From: JAXDLK01 sp034666665
GTDB taxonomy: Bacteria > Desulfobacterota > Binatia > JACPRU01
Length of the DNA: 10,573 nucleotides
Reading direction: 5' to 3'
Assembly (NCBI GenBank): GCA_034666665.1
Contig: JAXDLK010000028.1
Coordinates: forward strand, 1 to 10,573
Shown one piece after another: positions 6,159-10,573 of this stretch. Each line of letters opens with the position of its first letter. The first letter of the stretch is position 1. The notes beneath the pieces are model-generated. The model saw only the letters and a list, made by a program, of their open reading frames with translations. It was not told the origin of the DNA and made no database searches. The translations under genes and the position numbers were made by a program.

Positions 6159-7528
6159 GGCGAGGAGCGCGGCGCCGCGAGCGCATCTTCGAGGAGACCG
6201 GTCGCGCGATCGAGATCGACCAGCGCGATCTCGCGCTCGTAGCGGACGGCCTCGAGGTTCACCCGTGCCTGATCGCGGGCCGTGAGCGCCTGGAGCACGT
6301 CGAGGTTCGTGACCACGCCGGCGGCGTACTGATCGGAGAGCAGCCGGTAGGTGTCGGCGGCGAGCCGCACCTCCTCGTCCGCCGCCGTGAGGCGTGCCTC
6401 CAGCGTGCGCACGCTGACGAATGCTTCACGGACGAGAAGCTCGAGGTCGCGACGCGCGCCGGTGAGTCGCGCCTCCGCCTCCGCCACCTTCGCCCGCTGC
6501 TCCTGGACGTCCAGGTACCGCCGTCCACCGCCCTCGACGAGCGGGATCTCGACCTCGGCGACGAGGTCCCAGAAGTCGTTCCGCTCGGCGAAGGCCTGGT
6601 GATCGACGAGCCGGTAATCGAACCGGACGCCCAGCGTCGGCAGGAGCTCCGCCCAGCGGCGCTTCTCCTCCTCGCGCGCGCTCGCAAGCGATGCCTCCGC
6701 GGCCTTGAGGTCGGGATTCTGCCGCGCGGCGAGCGCGACGAGCGGCTCGACCGACGAGAACGTCAGCCTTCGCGGCGGAGGATCGGCGACCTCGAAGGGC
6801 GCCGGGATGCCCGTCAGCCGCGCGATCCGCTCCATCGCCACTTGCCGCTCGCCGAGCGCGGTGACGATCCGCTCCTTCGCCCGGGCGAGCTCCGTCCGTG
6901 CCCGCACCGTCTCGCTGCGCACGGCTTCACCCGCGTCGACCCGTGCATCTGCGTGGGACACCTCGGTCTCCGCGAGCCGCCGCGTCTCCTCGGCGACGTC
7001 GGCGATCGCGCGGGTCCTGAGCGCACGGTAGTAGGACTCCGCCACCGCGCGGAGCACCTCCTGCCGCGCGCGGCGCGTCACCTCGAAGCTCCGCTGCTGC
7101 TCCGATCGGCCGAGGTCACGGAGCGCCCAGAACTCGTGCCGGTAGAGCGGCTGCTCGACCGAGAGGGTGCCGCGCAGAGCCTCGCCCTGCAGGATCACGG
7201 GGTTGAAGGTGCCCTCCTGGGACGGCGTGGTGGGAAACGCGATCTCGTCCTTCTCTCTCGTGTAGCTGCCGCGCTGCGTGACGCTCGGCCCGAGAACGGT
7301 GTAGGCGCGGAGCGCGATCACGGTCGCCTGTCGCTCGCCGGCCTCGGCGGCGCGGATCTCCTCGTGGAAGGCGAGCGCGGCGCGTGAAGCCTCCGCCAGG
7401 GTGACGACCCGCGGCTCCGCGCCGGCCGCGTAGCCGCCCCCGAGCAGCACGGTCACGAGCGCCGCCGCGGCGGAGCGGAGCCTCCGGGGATGGCGGTCGC
7501 GCGCGTGAGTTACGAACGTCCGGGACAT
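6155..7528 (-). CDS. TolC-family outer-membrane efflux protein
   Basis: The 457-residue protein begins with a basic n-region (HARDRHPRRLRS) and hydrophobic AAAALVTVLLGGGYAAGA, with likely signal cleavage after residue 37. The mature protein has the two-repeat OEP layout: VVTLAEASRAALAFHEEIRAAE (41-62) opens repeat one and FSSVEPLVALAARQNPDLKAAE (257-278) opens repeat two. Long Ala/Arg/Glu-rich helices run through each repeat, and YAAGVVTNLDVLQALTARDQAR (401-422) is the typical end of repeat two. It should form the trimeric outer-membrane and periplasmic tunnel for EmrAB. I chose ATG 7528 because it starts the signal peptide. A GTG at 7636, overlapping the regulator's stop, would add 36 residues with no signal character. 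No strong ribosome binding site precedes 7528. A 104-base gap separates it from the regulator gene. Confidence 0.9.
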   Translation of the reverse strand: MSRTFVTHARDRHPRRLRSAAAALVTVLLGGGYAAGAEPRVVTLAEASRAALAFHEEIRAAEAGERQATVIALRAYTVLGPSVTQRGSYTREKDEIAFPTTPSQEGTFNPVILQGEALRGTLSVEQPLYRHEFWALRDLGRSEQQRSFEVTRRARQEVLRAVAESYYRALRTRAIADVAEETRRLAETEVSHADARVDAGEAVRSETVRARTELARAKERIVTALGERQVAMERIARLTGIPAPFEVADPPPRRLTFSSVEPLVALAARQNPDLKAAEASLASAREEEKRRWAELLPTLGVRFDYRLVDHQAFAERNDFWDLVAEVEIPLVEGGGRRYLDVQEQRAKVAEAEARLTGARRDLELLVREAFVSVRTLEARLTAADEEVRLAADTYRLLSDQYAAGVVTNLDVLQALTARDQARVNLEAVRYEREIALVDLDRATGLLEDALAAPRSSP

Positions 7529-7539
7529 GCGCTCGCGGC

Positions 7540-7598
7540 GGAAACGGCAGGGCGCTTCGAGATCGTCAGCGAAGATTCGCCACACGGGTACCGTTTCC
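7540..7598. repeat. Inverted repeat GGAAACGG / CCGTTTCC upstream of the TolC-family gene
   Basis: GGAAACGG at 7540-7547 and CCGTTTCC at 7591-7598 are exact 8-base inverted copies separated by 43 bases, in the 104-base gap between the regulator stop and the TolC-family start. AACGGCAG also recurs directly at 7543-7550 and 7611-7618. This could be a leader stem or paired operator half-sites for efflux genes. It could also be chance, and no promoter hexamers are obvious. Confidence 0.3.
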
Positions 7599-7632
7599 CG
7601 GCAGCCACGCAACGGCAGCTGCGGCGCCCCCC

Positions 7633-8331
7633 TCACGGGATCTCCGCCTGCAGCAGCTGATGGACGCGATCGGCGACGAGTACCACGTGCCGTCCTTCGC
7701 TGAGGACCACTCCCTGTCGCCTGAGCTCGTTCATCTGCTCAGTGACCCGCTGGCGAGAGGCGCCGACGAGATCCGCGAGGTCCTCGTGCGTCAGGCGCAG
7801 CGGAAGGATCGTGCCGCGCGAATCCTGGACGCCGAACTTCTCCGCGAGCTCGAGCAGAGCGACCAGCAGGCGATCGCGGAGGCCGAGACCGACGAACGTG
7901 GTGTAGCGCATCAGCCAGTTCCACCAGCGGCCGACCGTCGCGTCCATGAAGCGGCTGAAGTCGGCGAATGGCACCCGCAGGATGCCGCCGACGAACTCCT
8001 CCGGATCGACCCGGCCGACGACGCACTCGCTGAACGCGTCGCAGCGATACGGGCGGCGCGCCGCCGACAGGAACGACGACACGCCGAAGATCTCGCCGAC
8101 GCCGACCAGGCTCACGAGCACGCGCTCACCGTCGTGCCCGAGAAACGACAGCTTGGCGATCCCGGAGAGCAGGATGCAGATCTGCCGCGAGCGCTCGCCC
8201 TCGACGAAGATGCTCTCCCGCTTCTTCACGCGCTCGATGGCGATCTTCTCCGCCAGACGCTCGAGCCCCGCGGCGTCGAGCCAATCGAGGCTCCGCAGCC
8301 GCCGCAGCGCGGCCGGATCGGTCTTCGCCAT
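7633..8331 (-). CDS. Crp/Fnr-family transcriptional regulator
   Basis: The 232-residue regulator has the two-domain Crp/Fnr layout. Residues 15-115 form the cyclic-nucleotide-binding-type beta barrel (IFVEGERSRQICILLSGIAK, then VLVSLVGVGEIFGVSSFL). A long dimer helix covers about 122-165, and the C-terminal winged helix-turn-helix has LRLTHEDLADLVGASRQRV (178-196) as its core with MNELRRQGVV after it. The phosphate-binding cassette reads GEIFGVSSFL...PYRCDA. The glutamate of the cAMP-binding GELG motif is missing and an arginine is present (Arg96), so the ligand is probably not cAMP. There is no N-terminal cysteine cluster of the Fnr type (cysteines at 52, 97 and 103 only). The gene sits at the head of the efflux operon and is divergent from the PHA genes, so it may control either. 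No clear ribosome binding site precedes the ATG. Confidence 0.92.
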   Translation of the reverse strand: MAKTDPAALRRLRSLDWLDAAGLERLAEKIAIERVKKRESIFVEGERSRQICILLSGIAKLSFLGHDGERVLVSLVGVGEIFGVSSFLSAARRPYRCDAFSECVVGRVDPEEFVGGILRVPFADFSRFMDATVGRWWNWLMRYTTFVGLGLRDRLLVALLELAEKFGVQDSRGTILPLRLTHEDLADLVGASRQRVTEQMNELRRQGVVLSEGRHVVLVADRVHQLLQAEIP

Positions 8332-8339
8332 CGCCGAAT

Positions 8340-8368
8340 TTCGTATGACCGATGCGGGGCGCGCGCAA
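8340..8368 (-). promoter_or_regulatory. Possible promoter of the Crp/Fnr regulator gene
   Basis: On the minus strand TTGCGC (8368-8363) and TACGAA (8345-8340) are separated by 17 bases. Each matches the sigma-70 consensus in only three of six positions. A start about seven bases downstream would fall almost on the ATG at 8331, giving a leaderless message. That would agree with the absence of a ribosome binding site. Weak pattern evidence. Confidence 0.22.
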
Positions 8369-8417
8369 GGCGGCCAGGGGCCGCGAGGTTTCGGCGCCGC
8401 CGGTGTCCGGATTGTCC

Positions 8418-8455
8418 CCGAAGTGACCGAATCAGACGATTGACCGCTGCTTCGG
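8418..8455. promoter_or_regulatory. Candidate operator region between regulator and PHA genes
   Basis: The 213-base divergent gap (8332-8544) contains overlapping symmetry. CCGAAG at 8418-8423 pairs with CTTCGG at 8450-8455. TGACCG is directly repeated at 8424-8429 and 8441-8446 (17-base period). AATC-N4-GATT lies between them (8430-8441). None is a canonical Crp (TGTGA-N6-TCACA) or Fnr (TTGAT-N4-ATCAA) box. Position suggests a binding site for the adjacent regulator, but this is inference. Confidence 0.28.
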
Positions 8456-8530
8456 CGGAATCCGTCACCTGCGCGACATTACCGCCATTGTGCGGGCGGC
8501 GAGAGCGGCGATATCGAAAGGCGTACGCCA

Positions 8531-8539
8531 AGAGGAGGA
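8531..8539 (+). promoter_or_regulatory. Ribosome binding site setting the GTG start of the PhaE-like gene
   Basis: AGAGGAGGA is a near-perfect Shine-Dalgarno sequence five bases before GTG at 8545. It decides the start. The frame is open far upstream, antisense to the regulator, and has no nearby ATG, so without this site the true N-terminus would be missed. Confidence 0.85.
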
Positions 8540-8544
8540 TTCCC

Positions 8545-9000
8545 GTGCAATCGAAGATTCGGTCCTTCGAAGACGCCACTACGTTGGTCCGCAGCCTGGT
8601 GCCGGACCTGAAGCTCGTGGAGGCACGCCGTCTCCTCGCGGCCGGACCCGACAAGGCCGCGGCGGACGCGGCGTGGACCGCGTACGATGCGGCCATCCGC
8701 CTGGCGAATTCCTCGCTGGAGGCGGTGTCTCGCCAGCCGGCGTTCGGCCGCCTCGCGAACCGCGGTCTCGCCTCGCTGCTCCGCTGGCGGCGCGTCGGCG
8801 CCGCCGTCCGCGATGCCTCCGTCACCGCGCTCTGGCAGGCGCTGAACGTTCCGACCGCGGACCAGCTCCAGATCGTCCGGATCGAGATCGAGGCGCTGCG
8901 CGCGGAGATCCGCAAGCAAGAGGCTGCACGCGAAACGCGCCGCCGCACTCCGGAGCGAGCCGCGCGGCGCCGCGAGGCGGCGCCCGCGGTGGCCGCCTGA
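8545..9000 (+). CDS. Short PhaE/PhaR-like PHA synthase partner or phasin-like protein
   Basis: The 151-residue protein starts at GTG 8545, with a strong ribosome binding site. It is Ala/Arg/Leu-rich, with no signal peptide or membrane segment, and reads as helical almost throughout. LNVPTADQLQIVRIEIEALR (residues 100-119) resembles the C-terminal signature of PHA synthase small subunits and phasins: a Pro-Thr before a coiled coil with hydrophobic heptads and charged flanks. A very basic and then Ala/Pro-rich tail follows (131-151). It lies 19 bases upstream of phaC, the usual place for PhaE or PhaR, which binds and activates the synthase on the granule. Class III PhaE is typically more than twice as long and Bacillus PhaR somewhat longer, so this is an unusually short version. 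Identification rests mainly on context and the NVPT/coiled-coil pattern. A granule phasin is the main alternative. Confidence 0.7.
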   Translation: MQSKIRSFEDATTLVRSLVPDLKLVEARRLLAAGPDKAAADAAWTAYDAAIRLANSSLEAVSRQPAFGRLANRGLASLLRWRRVGAAVRDASVTALWQALNVPTADQLQIVRIEIEALRAEIRKQEAARETRRRTPERAARRREAAPAVAA

Positions 9001-9019
9001 TCACCGGGAGAGAAGGACG

Positions 9020-10093
9020 ATGATCGAGCTCATCACCGACTTCACGCGCGCCTGGACCGACGGGCTCGTACGGACGCTCGAAGGCTTTCGCCGCGGGCTC
9101 GCGGATCCTTGCATCCTCGACGACCCCGAGCCGGTCACGCCTTACCAGGTCATCTACGAGGAGGGGCGCGTTCAGCTCCGCCACTATCCCGCTCCCGATC
9201 GCCGGCAGGCGACGCCGCTCTTCCTCGTCTACGCGCTCTTCAAGCGCCCGTGGCTCCTCGACATGTTGCCCGGGAGGAGCGTCGTCGAATCACTCAATCG
9301 CCAGGGGTTCGACGTGTACCTCACCGACTGGCTGCCGCCGCGCTCGTCCGACCGCTGGCGGGGCTTCGATGCCTACGTGAACGGCGACCTCGCCGACGCC
9401 GTGCGCGCGGTGCAGATCGCCGAGGACGTCGAGCAGGTGTCCGTCCTCGGCTACTGCTCCGGCGGCATCCTGGCGGCGATCTACGCCGCGCTCCATCCGG
9501 AGAACGTCAAGAACCTGGTGACGCTCACCTTGCCGTTCGACATGAGCGCGCGCGACCGTCCGACGTACGCGATGATGCAGCATCTCGAGCCGGAGACGAT
9601 CGACCTCGTGACCGCGAACTACGGCAACTGTCCCGCCTGGATGGTGAAGGCCGGCTTCGACGCGATGGCCCCGCTGCACAATGCGATCGACAAGTACGTC
9701 GGCCTGTATCGCAACCGGCACCTCGACGGGTACGCCGAGACGTTCGCGCTGATCGAGAGGTGGATGGCGAGCGACGTTCCCCTCGCCGGTAAGCTCTTCC
9801 GCGAGCTGGCGATCGATGTCTTCCGCGAGAACCGGCTGGCGCGGAACGAGCTCGCGGTCGGCGGACGGGTGGTCGACGTTCGAGAGATCCGCTGTCCATT
9901 GCTGAACGTCATCGGCGAGTTCGACGAGGTGGTGCCACCATCGTCGAGCCTGCCGTTCGCCGACGCCGTCGGCAGCGAGGACAAGCGCACCCTGACGTTC
10001 CGGACCGGGCACATCGGCCCTGCCGCGAGCGCGAGCGCGATCCGCAAGCTCTGGCCCGCCATCGGCGGGTGGCTCGCCGAGCGCGACTCCTGA
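9020..10093 (+). CDS. phaC: Class III-type polyhydroxyalkanoate synthase PhaC
   Basis: The 357-residue cytoplasmic alpha/beta hydrolase-fold polymerase links hydroxyacyl-CoA units into PHA. Its length fits class III/IV PhaC, against about 560-600 residues for class I/II. The lipase-box-like elbow is GYCSGG (144-149) with Cys146 as nucleophile. The other catalytic residues appear as Asp302 in GEFDEVVPP and His331 in TGHIGP, close to the positions known for the Allochromatium enzyme. Other family features are PLFLVYALFKRPWLLDMLPG (66-85), GFDVYLTDWLPP (96-107) and PAWMVKAGFDAMAPLHN (205-221). Serine after the catalytic Cys replaces the glutamine common in class III boxes. AGAAGGA (9011-9017) precedes the ATG. 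It is co-transcribed with the short PhaE-like gene, whose stop is 19 bases away. No ketothiolase or reductase gene is nearby. Confidence 0.94.
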   Translation: MIELITDFTRAWTDGLVRTLEGFRRGLADPCILDDPEPVTPYQVIYEEGRVQLRHYPAPDRRQATPLFLVYALFKRPWLLDMLPGRSVVESLNRQGFDVYLTDWLPPRSSDRWRGFDAYVNGDLADAVRAVQIAEDVEQVSVLGYCSGGILAAIYAALHPENVKNLVTLTLPFDMSARDRPTYAMMQHLEPETIDLVTANYGNCPAWMVKAGFDAMAPLHNAIDKYVGLYRNRHLDGYAETFALIERWMASDVPLAGKLFRELAIDVFRENRLARNELAVGGRVVDVREIRCPLLNVIGEFDEVVPPSSSLPFADAVGSEDKRTLTFRTGHIGPAASASAIRKLWPAIGGWLAERDS

Positions 10094-10260
10094 GGCAGCG
10101 AAACCCCTTTCCCTCTCCCATCCTGGAGGCGCGTTGCGAACCGGCGAGCAACATCTCGCGCCCCGAGCTCTTCTGCGAGGGCGAGGGTGGCGCTCAATCG
10201 ACACGTTCCACTTCCCGAAGGGCGGGTGAGGGTCAGCGCCGGGAAGGGCCGACCCCGTGA

Positions 10261-10276
10261 GCGTCAGACGCCTTTT
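10261..10276 (+). terminator. Weak terminator-like hairpin after phaC
   Basis: GCGT-CAG-ACGC (10261-10271) can form a four-base-pair stem and is followed, after one C, by TTTT (10273-10276). It lies about 170 bases past the phaC stop and just before the hydrolase gene. The stem is short for an intrinsic terminator. The rest of the 10094-10293 gap shows pyrimidine-rich (CCCTTTCCCTCTCCC) and purine-rich (GGGCGGGTGAGGG) segments that only partly complement each other, and no gene. Confidence 0.25.
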
Positions 10277-10293
10277 CTGCTAGTACGGCACGC

Positions 10294-10573
10294 GTGAGCG
10301 TGCTCGTCGAGAAGAACGTCGGCGCCGCCATGCGCGACGGCGTCACTCTGCGCGCGGACGTCTATCGGCCGGCGGAGGCGGGGCGCTACCCGGTCCTCCT
10401 TCAGCGGACGCCTTACAACAAAGAGTTCTGGGCGGTCACCGCGCTCACGATCGACCCGATCCGCGCCGCGGCCGCGGGCTACGCCGTCGCGATCCAGGAC
10501 GTCCGCGGGCGGTGGGCATCCGAAGGCGGGCCCTTCTTCCTCTACCGCAACGAGTTCGCCGACGGCTTCGACA
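10294..10573 (+). CDS. CocE/NonD-type alpha/beta hydrolase (X-Pro dipeptidyl-peptidase S15-like), truncated by right edge
   Basis: The frame is open from GTG 10294 to the window end and gives 93 residues. AMRDGVTLRADVYRP (12-26), YPVLLQRTPYNK (32-43), AGYAVAIQDVRGRWASEGG (61-79) and NEFADGFD (86-93) are the standard N-terminal landmarks of the CocE/NonD hydrolases (peptidase S15-like acyl esterases and amidases). Tyr41 in RTPYNK corresponds to the oxyanion-hole tyrosine of cocaine esterase. The serine nucleophile and the rest of the triad lie beyond the edge, so activity cannot be judged. No signal peptide is seen, so it is probably cytoplasmic. An in-frame TGA at 10258 limits the start. GTG 10294 and GTG 10300 fit the family N-terminus better than ATG 10330, which would remove the first conserved strand. 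No clear ribosome binding site is present. It is probably independent of phaC, 200 bases upstream. Confidence 0.85.
   Translation, partial: MSVLVEKNVGAAMRDGVTLRADVYRPAEAGRYPVLLQRTPYNKEFWAVTALTIDPIRAAAAGYAVAIQDVRGRWASEGGPFFLYRNEFADGFD

Noticed and set aside
5115..6242. 375-residue open frame on the plus strand opposite emrA
   Set aside because: It is a shadow of emrA, with no domain pattern or ribosome binding site.
7529..7636. GTG start at 7636 for the TolC-family protein, overlapping the regulator stop
   Set aside because: The 36 extra residues are not signal-like, and a normal outer-membrane signal peptide begins at 7528. The GTGA overlap is probably coincidental, though not excluded.
7660..8544. 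Apparent 446-residue plus-strand frame joining antisense regulator sequence to the PhaE-like protein
   Set aside because: The upstream part is antisense to the Crp/Fnr gene and crosses its promoter region. The strong ribosome binding site at 8531-8539 and GTG 8545 show where the real gene starts.
10069..10260. 63-residue plus-strand frame after phaC
   Set aside because: It starts inside phaC, has no ribosome binding site or motif, and reads through intergenic low-complexity sequence.

Overview
The window is a GC-rich chromosomal segment with strong C/G preference at third codon positions, dense gene packing and several ATGA start/stop overlaps. It carries a Gram-negative tripartite efflux operon with its own TolC-type outer-membrane protein, a class III-type polyhydroxyalkanoate (PHA) synthase gene pair, and an EmrA-type adaptor. 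Together these suggest a high-GC Gram-negative bacterium, perhaps from the deltaproteobacterial/Myxococcota/Binatota or a similar uncultured lineage. The phylum is inferred and no marker gene is present. No rRNA, tRNA, IS element, CRISPR array or prophage feature was seen.

Layout. (1) Positions 1-595, minus strand: the N-terminal 195 residues of a membrane-anchored thioredoxin-fold-like protein with an HPRCPCSRA motif, cut by the left edge. (2) Positions 798-2566, minus strand: an 82-residue uncharacterised protein whose stop codon overlaps the start of a secreted six-Asp-box (BNR/sialidase-like) beta-propeller protein. (3) Positions 2719-3540, plus strand: a cytidylate-kinase-like protein fused to a C-terminal BON domain, divergent from the small gene. 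It converges on the efflux operon, with only 3 bases between the two stop codons. (4) Positions 3544-8331, minus strand: a probable operon in transcription order Crp/Fnr-family regulator, TolC-family outer-membrane protein, EmrA/HlyD adaptor, EmrB/DHA2 14-helix transporter. The last three genes are joined by ATGA overlaps. (5) Positions 8545-10093, plus strand: a short PhaE/PhaR-like protein with an excellent ribosome binding site and a GTG start, followed 19 bases later by PhaC (Cys146-Asp302-His331). This pair is divergent from the Crp/Fnr regulator across a 213-base gap. (6) From 10294 to the right edge, plus strand: the first 93 residues of a CocE/NonD-type alpha/beta hydrolase.

How they may work together. 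EmrA, EmrB and the TolC-type protein should form an inner-membrane-to-exterior export path for hydrophobic compounds. The Crp/Fnr-like protein is the natural candidate to regulate this operon, and, from its position, possibly also the PHA synthase pair. PhaC and the small helical protein are expected to polymerise hydroxyacyl-CoA into storage granules. The most unusual items are the kinase-BON fusion, the very short PhaE-like partner of PhaC, and the Crp/Fnr regulator without the usual cAMP-pocket glutamate that sits between storage and efflux genes. Most genes are recognisable family members. I see no clear evidence of a wholly new system.
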